This document shows positions 22,840 through 33,277 of a stretch of DNA of 64,000 bases, one piece after another (position 1 is the stretch's first letter; each line of letters starts with the position of its first letter). Location: NCBI GenBank assembly GCA_016584305.1, contig JACEEZ010020554.1:1-64000 (forward strand), given 5' to 3'. The notes under the pieces are model-generated. The model did no database searches, was not told where the DNA came from, and saw nothing but the letters and a program-made list of their open reading frames with translations. Made by a program: the position numbers and the translations under genes. The stretch comes from Chionoecetes opilio (Eukaryota; Arthropoda; Malacostraca; Decapoda; Majidae).

Positions 22840-23127
22840 CTGTATTAACGCACTATCCGTCCGTGTGATGCATTATCCGGCGCTTATTTCGGCGCGAGAT
22901 GCACTAAACGTCTTTTCAACGGATAATTTGGTAATAATTCGGTAATACTGTTCTAGCCATTATTATTATTGTTACTACTACTACTATTATCATTTTCGCT
23001 GGTTATGATTGGGTTCGTGGGCGGCGGAGGGGCCTAGGGGGGTAGTGATGCATTATCCGGCTTTCAATGTTATCCGGCAAGGTTTTGGCTGCTGTACGGC
23101 GCATAAACGGGAGATTACTGTATAAGT
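22840..23127 (-). mobile_element. pogo-like element end (right)
   Basis: The sequence contains repeated TGCATTATCCGG phrases (22,868 and 23,048), a short (ATT)n/(ACT)n run, and ends in GGGAGATTACTGTA, the inverse of the left end at 18,543. Related TTATCCGGTAAAAATGG sequence follows at 23,238 and recurs at 18,330 and 28,930. Confidence 0.45.
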
Positions 23128-23229
23128 TTTAAGGGTTATGCAGAAGTGGATTAATACTGCACAGTATACTGAGCAAAAACATAATATAGAAAACGTAAGT
23201 GGTAAAAGCGGTACCTAGCGACCGCGCAG

Positions 23230-23300
23230 TTCTCGTCCATTATCCGGTAAAAATGGACGAAGACCGTAGTCATTTTCTGAGTAAATTTTTGTTATTGGGC
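23230..23300 (+). repeat. Dispersed repeat 'AAAATGGACGAGGAC'
   Basis: The phrase (T)AAAAATGGACGARGAC, followed by TCATTTTCTGAG, occurs here, at 18,330 and at 28,936. All three copies share about 45-60 bp. They are probably end fragments of one pogo-like family. Confidence 0.6.
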
Positions 23301-23595
23301 AACCACCAATTTCGAGGTCGGAACTTTGTTTTCCTGAATAGTTTTGATGTGTTTGGAATTAATTTGGTTCTAGTTTTTATGGGAAATCAATGTTTGTTTC
23401 CAGGTGTAGGGAATGCCCGCCCCGCCCCTCCTGGCCCGCTTCACGAACCTTTATCTCCAATGTTACTAAACGTCAGCCATAACCCACTCTAGCCTAACCT
23501 AACCTAATCTGATTTACCTAACATAACGTTTGGCTTAAATAACTGTGAATTTGGTAGTACTTGTAACACATTGTTATTCAATTACACTATCGGAA

Positions 23596-23634
23596 ATGGC
23601 TTCAAATACTCAGAATGAAGAAATGCTACACGAT
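23596..23634 (+). CDS. Candidate first coding exon (13 codons) with strong splice donor
   Basis: ATG in good context (GGAAATGG) opens MASNTQNEEMLHD and is followed immediately by GTAAGTAAG, a near-ideal 5' splice site. A GC-rich stretch (CCCGCCCCGCCCCTCC, about 23,410) lies 180 bp upstream, as near many promoters. No downstream exon is identifiable, because the following DNA is a LINE. This is an inference from splice and start context only. Confidence 0.3.
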
Positions 23635-24598
23635 GTAAGTAAGAATCCTAGACTTTGAAAGCCCCTACTGAATTATACTGCTAATTCAGGAAATTCAGGC
23701 TTTAATATAGCAAGGATACTCTTAATCTCCTGACTTCCTCTCCAATACCACCTATGAGCAGCAAGAACAGCCATGGTCACAGCCATCTTGAAAAGCATAG
23801 TTTGGTAAATGATTCACAACATGGGTTCACCAAAGGTAAATCATGTCTCACTAATTTATTGAGTTTTTATAGGAAAGTCTATGAAACAGCAATATGATGA
23901 GGATTATGTATAGTAACCTGGACTTTAGTAAGGCATTCAACAAGGTGCCACACGGTAGACTCTTAAATAAGGTTAAGGCTCATGGAACAGATGGGAAGGT
24001 TCTTCGTTGGATTAGAGCTTGGCTAAGTGATAGGCAACAAAGGGTTACAATTAATGGTTCTAAATCTGAATGGGGGCAGGTAACGAGTGGGGTTCCACAA
24101 GGGTCTGTTTTGGGTCCATTACTATTTTTGATTTACATCAACGACTTGGATAATAGAATTAGTAGTGATATCAGCAAGTTTGCGGATGATACTAAGGTAG
24201 GTAGGATTATTAGATCACAGTCTGATGTAATTATTTGGCATGGAGACTTTGATAAATTAAATGAGTGGGCAGATAGATGGCAGATGGAATTTAATATTGA
24301 TAAGTGCAGCGTTATGAATGTTGGTAGAAAAAATCCTGGTAATAGGTACACCATCCGCAATGTATCGCTGAAAAGATCAGAGGGTGAGAAAGATCTGGGA
24401 GTGCGGGTAAGCTCAGACCTCCGTCCTAGGAATCAATGTATTGAAGCTAGAAATTGAGCCAACAGGGTGTTAGGATTTATTACCAGTAGTGTTAAAAGTA
24501 GAAATGCTGAAGTTATTCTAAAGCTTTATTTGGCTCTAGTCAGACCTCACCTAGACTATGCGGTTCAGTTTTGGTCTCCGTATTACAGGATGGACATT

Positions 24599-26071
24599 CA
24601 ATCAATCAATCATTGGGGGCATACGCCGGGGGGCGCGTCACCTCGCCCACCCTACGATGCCACTCCCGGGGGTCACCACGCGCGAGTTCCCATGCAGGCT
24701 CCTTTCCCATACCAAGCAGCTCTCGACAAGAAACATCAACTTGCCCCAGCCACGAGCCTTGTGGGCACCCCCTTGGCCTCCTCCACGCCGGATTGTCTCT
24801 TACAGATACAACCCGATGGGAAGGATCGGTTTCAGGGTAGCGTGCCACATGCCCATATAGCCGAAGTTGGCGCTGACGGACTATGCAAGTAATAGGCCTC
24901 GATCCAGTCTCACGGTACAATCGCTGATTTGACATGTAATCATCCCAGCGATACCCCATGATTCTGCGAAGACACTTATTACCAAAGGCATTGATTCGTC
25001 TCTTCAAGTCACTATTAAGTGTCCATGTCTCACAACCATAGAGTAAGACAGGGATCACAAGCGACTTGAAGATCCGGATCTTTGTCCTTCTGCACAGGTA
25101 CCGACAACGCCAAATACTCCCGCTGAGCGAGTCCATAACACCGTGGGCTATGCCAATCCGCCGTAAGACTTCTTGACGTGACCCGCCGTCATTATGGACT
25201 GCGCTACCAAGGTATGTAAAACTTTCCAAGATCTCAATGTCCTCGCCACACGCATGAACAGACTGTACTGCTTCATCTAGTAAGTCTCCAAATACCTGGA
25301 CCTTGGTCTTGAGCCAGGAGACCGCAAGTCCCAAAGGCTTTGCCTCCTCGTGCAGCGCCTCGAGAGCCATCACCAGGACCTCCAGCGACTCAGCAAAGAT
25401 TACTGCATCATCGGCAAAAACAAGATCAGTGATCTTGGTGTTGCCGACGGATGCTCCACAATCACTTTGATCTACAACCTTGTCCAATACCCAGTCCATA
25501 CAAGCGTTGAAAAGTGATGGGGCAAGGACGCACCCTTGCCTCACTCCTGTATTCACAGGAAAGAAGCTGGATACACCTGCCCCACACTTCACAGCACTCT
25601 CAGTCCCAGAATACAGACCAGTTATCAAACCAATAGTCCTTGCAGGAATCCCTCGAAGTCACAGAAGATCCCAGAGTGACTCACAATGCACTGAGTCAAA
25701 CGCCTTCTTGAGATCAACATAGGCTGCAAGCATCCCCTGTCGAAACTCACATCGGCGTTCCACCAGGACACGAAGCGCTAGGATACGGTCCGTTGTTGAA
25801 TTACCAGGCGTGAACCCAGACTGCTGAGGTCTCTGATGCTTCACCAGATGACTGCGAATCTGTGTCAGCAATAGATGGGCAAGCACCTTGCCGGGTACGC
25901 TGAGCAGTGTAATACCGCGGTAATTGTTGCAGTCCTGACGGTCCCCTTTCCCTTTCCAGATAGGGACGACCAGCCCCCTTTTCCAGTCAGGAGGAATGGT
26001 ACCTGATTGCCACACGGCAGTCAGGACAGCATGCAACCCGCGGATCATGGCCTCACCCCCAGCTTGAGGAA
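24599..26071 (-). mobile_element. RTE-like LINE inserted in the CR1-like LINE, 9-bp TSD
   Basis: The insert is bounded by the duplicated host sequence ATGGACATT (24,590-24,598 and 26,072-26,080). Its 3' end on the minus strand is the short tandem tail (TGATTGAT-type, 24,599-24,613) typical of RTE elements. It is 5'-truncated at 26,071 inside the RT domain. The host LINE coding sequence rejoins exactly across the site. Confidence 0.88.
24606..26050 (-). pseudogene. RTE-like reverse transcriptase, one premature stop
   Basis: Minus-strand frames from 26,048 contain WKRGLVVPIWKGKGDRQDC, NNYRGITLLSVPGKV, AAYVDLKKAFDSVHCESLW (motif A) and, after one TGA at 25,659-25,661, the same frame continues RGIPARTIG, NTGVRQGCVLAPSLF (motif B), LVFADDAVIF (motif C with catalytic DD), ESFTYLGSAV and LLYGCETWTL. 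The stop is a TGA where CGA (Arg) is expected, a single CpG-type transition. The frame then stays open for 340 codons to the C-terminal AYAPND at 24,606. The N-terminal endonuclease is missing through truncation. One stop over about 470 codons suggests a young copy. Confidence 0.88.
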
Positions 26072-26268
26072 ATGGACATTGCCTTGTTAGAATCAGTGCA
26101 GAGAAGGATGACCAAAATTATTCATGGAATGCGTAACTTTAGTTATGAGTAGAAATTGAAACTATTAAATTTACACTCACTCGAGAGGCGTAGAGTAAGG
26201 GGCGATCTGATAGAAGTTTTTAAGTAGATAGAGAGATACAATATAGGCGATGTAGAAAAAGTTCTTAA

Positions 26269-26965
26269 CCCTTTCACGCACGAAAAGTTTAATAAGTTTT
26301 TCCGTCCACTGCAACATCCGTCTTATGCTCCCAAAGGGGCCCCGCGAAATGGCCAGACTGAGCGGCGAATAATTTTTTTATGTTATCAATTTCACCAACG
26401 TGTATTCTTTTTTCCTGGCATTATTATATATCATTGGTTTTGCAAGAGATTATTTTGCCTTATGAAAGAAAAAAATAACAAGAAATGCAAATAAATAGCG
26501 GAATTTACCGACTCCGAAAAAATATTGAATAAAGAGAAATAAGAAATACTTATGTTCACCACTTCGTAGCTCGAAACTTCCTGAGTCAACTTTTTATGGT
26601 TTATATGCCAATAAAAGCGGGATTTTTATGAGGATTCAAACGCTACCATTATAATTTTCATATGGCCATTATGGCCAGCTTGGGATATGTTTTAAAGGGA
26701 CGACAATTCACGTGCACAGGCTGCCTGCTGAGTGGAAAATGACACACAAACCCTTATCATTTCACATCCACTCACACGAGAGAGTTGACAATTAGTTTAT
26801 TTTATAGGTCTAGGTTGGATCTTTGACGCAGAACATTTTGACGCAATTCTGATAAATACTTTATTTTTGCCGAATTTTTAACTGTTTTTTTATGCAATTC
26901 GCGTCAAAAGCTCAGATTGCAGACGGGCCCGTTTTGACGCGATGGCGTCACCGTGCGTGAAAGGG
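26269..26965. mobile_element. TTAA-flanked MITE (piggyBac-type ends), 697 bp
   Basis: The ends are CCCTTTCACGCACG on the left and CCCTTTCACGCACGG read from the right, flanked by TTAA at 26,265-26,268 and 26,966-26,969. CCC-starting TIRs with TTAA duplications are characteristic of piggyBac elements. The interior is AT-rich with no coding capacity. Excising it leaves a single TTAA and rejoins the LINE frame (VLKVSKQGRMRS). A similar end, CCCCTTCACGCCC after TTAA, occurs at 47,668. Confidence 0.85.
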
Positions 26966-27339
26966 TTAAGGTTAGTAAGCAGGGTAGAATGAGAAGTAAC
27001 GGATTCAAGCTGGAAAAGCGTAGATTTAAAAAGGAAATTGGGAGAAACTGGTTCACAAATAGGGTGGTGAATGATTGGAATGGACTAAATCGTCAGGTGG
27101 TCAATGCGGAGTCTATTGGGGTCTTTAAATGGAGTCTGGATAAATTCTGGATCTCCTCCTCCCGGAGGAGAAGTTAAGTAGTTTCGGTTATTTATATTAT
27201 TCGAAGTGAGTTTTCTGTGAAACCATTAGAGCTGTGATATGATTACTGTTCGTGATGATTATAGAGAAACCCTGTTAACAAGTCGTTCATTAAGTCCCAG
27301 TTATCCTCATATATTCTCTAAATCTTTAGGTTTTTTCCC

Positions 27340-27540
27340 CACTTATTGTGGGTGGTGGCAGCGTAATCGCCAGGGCAGGGATGCTCGAAAATCCCTCGTA
27401 AGGGACAACTTACGAGTGTATGGCTACAATAACCTTACGAGGGTGGGCTGAGGGAGATGCTCGTATCGAGCAGTCACTCCCGTACTGTGATCGGTGGCCT
27501 CTAGGTGGGGAATATTAGGGATATTCTAGGGATTTGTGTG
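27340..27540. repeat. Dispersed repeat 'GTGGGTGGTGGCAGCG'
   Basis: The segment from CCCACTTATTGTGGGTGGTGGC to GTAATCGCCAGG resembles 13,155-13,190 (CCCACTTAATGTGGGTGGTGGCAGCGGAGTAACCAGG). GATGCTCGAAA here recurs in inverted orientation near 28,760. The family is not identified. Confidence 0.45.
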
Positions 27541-27687
27541 GGGAAATTCTGCTGACCAATCACAGAGCAGCGCCTCGCATGACGCGGCTTTATCTAGCCA
27601 ATCATCATGCTCTCAGCTGTCAGGGAGCCCGATAAATAAATTTAAAGACTTCAAATGCCGTTGTTTTGCTAAAATCACCTCATTTCG

Positions 27688-27895
27688 GAAATCGTCCCGC
27701 GGACGCTTATTTAACCTAAATAACTCTACAAAACTTAACACAAACCTATCATAAACCTTACCTAAGCTAAACCAGACCTAAACATAACTTAAATATAACT
27801 TAACACAAACCTAAAAACTATGTTTGCCGGTGTTGAGCTAAGATTGGACGATTTCCGAAATAGGGCCAATTTTAGCACAGCACCGCCAGAATGTT
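27688..27895 (+). repeat. Third copy of the fold-back arm repeat
   Basis: GTCCCGCGGACGCTTATTTAACC, CTCTACAAAAC and CCAGACCTAAACATAACTTAAAT match the left arm at 17,620-17,750. Here the unit is followed directly by the GCCGGTGTTGAG end and a short inverted GGACGATTTCCGAAAT segment, with no LINE insert. This suggests the LINE piece at 17.8 kb is an insertion into this family. Confidence 0.65.
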
Positions 27896-27964
27896 ACGAT
27901 AATACATAGCCGCCATATTAGCCTTTCAGCCTTTCAGCATAATATTCTCCTGCTGAATACTACA

Positions 27965-28100
27965 GAGGCGTACCCAGGGTATACCTTGATGCGCTGATCA
28001 TAGGTTCGAGTCCTGCGTGCCCGAAATTAGTATCTATAGGCCACTGCTGGCCCGCTCCGTACCTCCTTGCCGTATTCGTGGCCGCGGCGGTCTCTGTTAT
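27965..28100 (+). repeat. tRNA-like (SINE-type) fragment
   Basis: The sequence contains a good RNA polymerase III B-box match, GGTTCGAGTCC, at about 28,008, preceded by a plausible but weak A-box region. No cloverleaf with a proper acceptor stem can be drawn, so it is not called as a tRNA gene. It is most likely a SINE head or tRNA pseudogene. Confidence 0.35.
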
Positions 28101-28263
28101 AGTGGATGAGAACTGCGCGTTCGCTCTTTAGGTCAGACAAGACACACTGGGGGACTAACACCTCACTCTTGACACACGTGACACTTGTGTGCAAGGATAG
28201 TATAACTTTATAATATCCTTGCTTGTGTGTGTACGTGCGTTTGTACGTCAGACATTTGATACC

Positions 28264-28310
28264 AGTTCAGTTCAGTTCAGTTCAGTCCAGTTCAGTTCAG
28301 TTCAGTTCAT
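28264..28310. repeat. (TTCAG)n pentanucleotide microsatellite
   Basis: Nine consecutive GTTCA units with a single T-to-C change in the middle. Confidence 0.95.
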
Positions 28311-28844
28311 ACCACCACCACCGACCGCATCATTATAGCCGTAGCGGCCAAACTTGTATGATGAACTATACGTTTTGATTCAAGAAGTCGACCGATATAT
28401 ATATTTAATATATTAGGTTTGCCCTAATATGAATTTATTACAAGTATAGGTATTGTATGTTAAATATGATATATATGGAGTCAATGACGCAATAAACACA
28501 TCACATTTCAAACAGGCAAGCATGAAATGGCTCTATAATACACAATAAACATAAAATATAGTGATACAACTTGTAATTTATTGTTTGTTGATGTCTTGTC
28601 GCTTCAAATTTCACTCCCTTAGGGAGTTAAGGGTGCTCCAGACCACCCTTAGCCTCGCGGTCCCGTAGCAAGTGAGAAAACGGTTTGAGCATCACCCGTA
28701 GAGGCGCTACGAGATAAAAGTCCCTTAGGGTAATACTTACGGACCCGTAACTCTTTCGAGCATCTCCCCCCAGGTTTGTGGAGCCCTTGAAATCAACATC
28801 TAGCCAAAAAGGGGGGGCACTACACATGGATGGGGAAGAGAGGT

Positions 28845-28930
28845 GGATATAGGTAGAGTTAGGTAACAGGAACTACCTCATGTAGGTCTCGCAGCCTCTT
28901 GTAGCTTCCTTACTTTCTTATGTTCTTATG
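28845..28930 (+). repeat. CR1-like LINE 3' tail
   Basis: AGGTGGATATAGGTAG, TAACAGGAACTACC and CAGCCTCTTGTAGCTTCC match the 3' tail of the LINE family at 54,985-55,070. No coding part remains. Confidence 0.7.
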
Positions 28931-29064
28931 GTCCGGTAAAAATGGACGAGGACTGCGCAGTCATTTTCTGAGAGACTGACTAATTTTTCTTTGCCCAAAA
29001 TGAGTGTATGAGATGGATTTATTTTAAGATGCCCAAAGTAATGGCATCAACAACAAAACCAAAG

Positions 29065-29520
29065 TAAAATTTTAAATTAATGAATTGAGCTTACCTGTGT
29101 ATGCGGCCTGGACAAGTTGTTGTGGGGGGCCGTGAGGGGAGGTGGACATACAAAGGAATACAAAGGAAGAACAGACAGCAACAGCCCTACTGGGGCCAAA
29201 CGGGGGCTGTCTGTGTGACTACTTTCTACCACTATAGTTTTCTACAGTTAGAGGTAAAATAATAGTAAAGTTGAAGGCTCCTCCCCCACCCACCTCTCCT
29301 CCCTGGCCGAGGCCGGCAGGAAAAAAGTGAGAAAAAACACCATACTGTATAGAAAAAATGCCATGGAATTTTATAGGAAAGATTGAAGGAGAGACAGACT
29401 CTAAACAAAGCTAACGCTGCAAAAAAAGAGTTTACGTAGGGCTCAAGTAATCAAGTTAGGCAGTTGATGTTAGGTATTTATCTAGTTCTTAAACCCCTCA
29501 ACCATGTTGCCATGACATGG
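29065..29520 (+). other. 5' flank of the duplicated zinc-finger locus
   Basis: GCCTGGACAAGTTGTTGTGG near 29,105 is matched near 48,422, where the second copy of the locus starts, so the duplication extends at least to about 29,065 on the left. An ATTTATCT and homopolymer-rich stretch follows. No gene is seen. Confidence 0.5.
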
Positions 29521-32500
29521 TAGCGGGGAGGGGGGGTGGGCCCGGTGGAGTGAGGCCGTGGATTTGGTTGGGGGGTGGAGGGGGTGGGGGGCCCAGGGTG
29601 TGAGTGAGGCCGTGGAGGGGGGTGGGGGGTGGGGGCCAGGGTTGAGGAGGCCGTGGAGGGGTGAGGGGGTGGCCCCCCGGGTGTGAGTGGGCCCGTGGAT
29701 GGGTGGGGGGTGGTGGGCCCGGGTGGGTGAGGCCTGGAGTGGGTGGGGGGTGGGGCCCAGGGTGTGAGTGGGGCCCCCGGGAGTGGGGAGGGGGTGGGGG
29801 CCCAGGGTGTGAGTGGGGGCCGGGAGTGGGTTAGGGGGTGGGGGCCCAGGGTGTGAGTGAGGCCTGGATGGGGAGGGGGTGGGGGCCCAGGGTGGAGTGA
29901 GGCCGTGAGGGGGAGGGGGGGGGGCCCAGGGGTGATGAGGCCGTGGAGGGGTGAGGGGGGGGGGGGCCCAGGGGGGGGAGTGAGCCGTGGATTTTTGGGT
30001 GAGGGGTGGGGGCCGGGGGTGTGGTGGGGCCGGGAGTGGGTGAGGGGGTGGGGGGCCCAGGGTGTGAGTGGGGCCGTGGAGGGTGGGGGGGTGGGGGCCC
30101 CAGGGGTGGAGTGAGGCCGGGAGTGGGTGAGGGGGGGTGGGCCCAGGGTTGAGTGAGGCCTGGAGTGGGTGAGGGGGGGTGGGCCCGGGGTGTGATTTAG
30201 GCCGTGGGTGGGGAGGGGGGGGGGGGGCCCGGGGTGGAGTGGGGCCGTGGGGGGGTGGGGGGGGCCCAGGGGGATGACCCGGGGAGGGGGGTGGGGGGGT
30301 GGGGGCCCAGGGGTGTGAGGAGGCCGTGGGGGGTGAGGGGGTGGGGCCCCCAGGGTGTGAGTGAGGCCGTGGAGGGGGTGAGGGGGTGGGGCCCAGGGGG
30401 AGTGAGGCCGTGGAGTGGGTGAGGGGGTGGGGGCCCAGGGTGTGAGTGGGGCCGTGAGGGGGTGAGGGGGGGGCGGGCCCGGGGTGTGAGTGAGGCCGTG
30501 GAGTGGGTGAGGGGGGGTGGGCCCAGGGTTGATGAGGCCGTGGAGTGGGTGGGGGGGTGGGGGCCCAGGGGTGTGATGGGCCGGGAGGGGTGGGGGGTGG
30601 GGGCCCAGGTGTGGGGGGAGGCCGTGGAGTGGGTAGGGGTGGGGGCCCGGGGTGTAGTGAGGCCGTGAGTGGGTGGGGGGGGTGGGGCCCAGGGTGAGTG
30701 GGGCCCTGAGGGGGTTTTGAGGGGGGGCGGGCCCAGGGTGTGATGAGGCCCGGGATGGGTGGGGGGGTGGGGGCCAGGGGTGGTGGGGCCGTGGATTTGG
30801 GTGAGGGGGGGGGGCCCAGGGTGGAGTGAGGCCGGGGGGTGGGGGGAGAGGTGGGGGGCCCCGGGGTGTGATGGGCCGGGAGGGGGTGAGGGGGTGGGGG
30901 CCCCAGGGTGTGATGAGGCCGGGGAGTGGGTAGGGGGGGGGCCCAGGTGTGGTGGGGCCGGGAGTGGGTGGGGGGGTGGCGGGCCCAGGGTGTGAGTGAG
31001 GCGGGGAGGGGGGTAAAGGGGGTGGGGGGCCCGGGGTGTGAGGAGGCCGTGGAGGGGGGTGAGGGGGTGGGGGGCCCAGGGTGGAGTGGGGCTGTGGAGT
31101 GGGTGGGGGGGTGGTGGCCCGGGGTGTGGTGAGGCCCGTGGAGGGGGTGAGGGGGGGGGGCCCCAGGGGGTGATGGGGCCCTTGGAGTGGGTGAGGGGGG
31201 GGGGGCCCCAGGGTGGAGTGAGGCCGTGGAGTGGGTAGGGGGTGGGGGGCCCGGGTGTGATGAGGCCTGGAGTGGGTGAGGGGGGGGGGGGGCCAGGGTT
31301 TGATGGGGCCGGGAGGGGGAGGGGGGGGTGGCCCGGGGTGTGAGTGAGGCCGTGGGGGGTGGGGGTGGGGGCCCCCGGGGGGTGATGGGGCCGGGAGTGG
31401 GGAGGGGGTGGGGCCCAGGGTGTGAGGAGGCGTGGGGGGGGTGAGGGGTGGGGCCCAGGGGTGAGTGAGGCCGTGGGTGGGTGAGGGGGTGGGGGCCCCA
31501 GGGTGTGAGTGGGGCCCTTGGGAGTGGGGGGGGGGGGGCCCAGGGGTGAGTGAGCCGGGGAGTGGGGAGGGGGTGGGGGGGCCCCGGGGTGGGGAGGCCT
31601 GGAGTGGGTGAGGGGGTGGGCCGGGTGTGAGTGGGCCGTGGGGGGTGGGGGTGGTGGCCAGGTGTGAGTGAGGCCGTAAGTGGGTGAGGGGTTGGTGGGC
31701 CAGGGTGTGGGAGGCCGTGAGTGGGTGAGGGGGTTGGTGGGCCCGGGGTGAGTAGGCCGTGGATGGGTGAGGGGGTGGGGCCAGGGTGTGAGTGATGCTG
31801 GAGTGGGTGAGGGGGTGGGCCCGGGTGTGAGTGAGGCCGTGGAGTGGGTGAGGGGTTGCGGGCCCAGGGTGTGAGTGAGGCTGTGAGTGGGTGAGGGGGT
31901 GGTGGGCCCAGGGTGTGGGGTGAGGCCGTGGAGTGGGTGAGGGGGTGGGGGCCCAGGTGTGAGGTGAGGCCTTGGTTGGGTGAGGGTGGGGCCAGGTGTA
32001 GTGAGGCCGTGGAGTGGGTGAGGGGTGGGGGGCCCCAGGGTGTGAGTGGGCTGGAGTGGGTGAGGGGTGGTGGGCCAGGGGTGAGTGAGGCGGGAGGGGG
32101 TGAGGGGGTGTGGCCCAGGGTGTGAGTGAGGCCGTGGAGTGGGTGGGGGGTGGGGGGCGAGGGTGGAGTGAGGCCGGGGAGTGGTGAGGGGTGGGGGCCC
32201 AGGGTTGAGTGAGGCCGTGGAGTGGTTAGGGGGTGGGGGCAGGGTGTGATGAGCCGGGGAGTGGTGGGGTGTGGCCCGGGTTTGGAGTGGGGCCCTGGAG
32301 TGGGGGGGGGGGTTTGTGGCCCCAGGTGTGAGTGAGGCCGTGGAGTGGGGTGAGGGGGTGGCGGGGTTCCAGGGTGTGAGTGAGGGGGGAGGGGTGTGAG
32401 GGCGGATGTGGGTGCGGCCCCCGGGGGGTGGTGGGCCGTGGGTGGTGAGGGGGTGGTGGGCGGTGGTGTGGTGAGGCGTGGTGGGGGAGGGGTGGTGGGC

Positions 32501-32580
32501 CCGGGGGTTTGAGTGAGGCCGTGGATTTGGTGAGGGGGTGGTGGGCCCAGGGTGTGAGTGGGGCCGTGGATGGGTTGGGG
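29520..32580 (+). repeat. G-rich minisatellite, ~44-bp unit, about 70 copies
   Basis: The unit is close to TGAGTGAGGCCGTGGAGTGG followed by GTGAGGGGGTGGGGGCCCAGGG. About 3.06 kb of it runs head to tail, with unit length varying because G-runs differ (3-12 G). Clean units occur near 31,840-31,960 and 32,000-32,130; those near 29,550 and 31,300 are much noisier. The plus strand has several G3+ runs per unit, so quadruplex formation is plausible. Very long minus-strand Pro/His/Thr frames through it are artefacts. The second copy of the locus has only about two degenerate units (48,430-48,510). Confidence 0.9.
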
Positions 32581-33277
32581 CCCACCCTATTGGGAAATCA
32601 AGGGGTGACACATCTTTTTGGGGTGGGGGTTTACATTTTACAGGTCCCCCACCCTTTGGGCTCATTCCACCCGCTAGCTGTAAACACCACAGCACACACT
32701 GGTAACAGGCTCCCGGACCTGAGACAATCCGTCCGCTTGGCTCAGCCAACAATTATATTCCCTAACTAACAATATTCTTGAGACAGCCGTTGTTAATGAG
32801 TTGTGGCGTTGTCTGGCCTCGTGTGACCAGCTCCTCTTCTGTAGTGACGTGCTCTGTTGAGGGTCCTGGTGCTGAGGAAGGTCCTGATAAATGAACTATT
32901 CATATCAAAATTGTGTAAATAATAGTTTGTATGCAAAACCTTGCAAAGCATGATACTGACAACAGAAAACGTAATACCCCCACAGCATCAGCGACTCGCT
33001 GATGACGAGGCAGGGCTATTTGTAGGGCACTAAATGAATGAATTCAGACTTCATGCTGCCGGAGAAGGTTACTGAAAGGAAATGTACAAGAAAGAAATAA
33101 TGATGTTGTTGATGTTTCACGTGCACGATGATCTTAAAGAGTAGTGTATTGAGCCAAGGGAACTGAACAGGTGATAAGATAGTGTTGCTGCTGCAGATAT
33201 CTTTATGACTCCATGAATAATTGTTGGACACAAAAGCATTTTAATGAGTCAGATATTGCCTTGCTCCTTAGCCCAGC

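Larger units (their letters stand above)
23775..27178 (+). mobile_element. CR1-like LINE, 5'-truncated, twice interrupted
   Basis: The element begins inside the RT domain and runs to the C-terminal end near 27,175. It is split by an RTE-like LINE (24,599-26,071) and a TTAA-flanked MITE (26,269-26,965). Removing both, the coding order is continuous with the intact relative at 55,532-56,416 (minus). Related 3' fragments occur at 17.8, 28.9, 51.4, 54.7 and 55.4 kb, so this is an abundant local family. Confidence 0.85.
23820..27178 (+). pseudogene. Reverse transcriptase of the CR1-like LINE
   Basis: Recognisable pieces in order are: SQHGFTKGKSCLTNLL (finger region); DFSKAFNKVPH (RT motif A, catalytic Asp); SGVPQGSVLGPLLFLIYIND (motif B); FADDTKVGRI (motif C, catalytic Asp pair); WQMEFNIDKCSVMNVG; EKDLGVRVSSDL; then after a stop at 24,455 LALVRPHLDYAVQFWSPYY, where the RTE insertion breaks it. 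The frame resumes at 26,081 with LLESVQRRMTKII, then breaks again at the MITE and continues as KQGRMRSNGFKLEKRRF and NRVVNDWNGLNRQVVNAES. In-frame stops occur before motif A and at 24,455. It lacks the endonuclease domain (5' truncation). Confidence 0.85.

Noticed and set aside
27965..28040. Functional tRNA gene
   Set aside because: The B-box is good but acceptor and T stems do not pair properly, and the A-box is weak.
30197..32752. 851-codon minus-strand Pro/His/Thr-rich open frame
   Set aside because: It lies wholly in the G-rich minisatellite; its composition follows the 44-bp unit and no domain is present.
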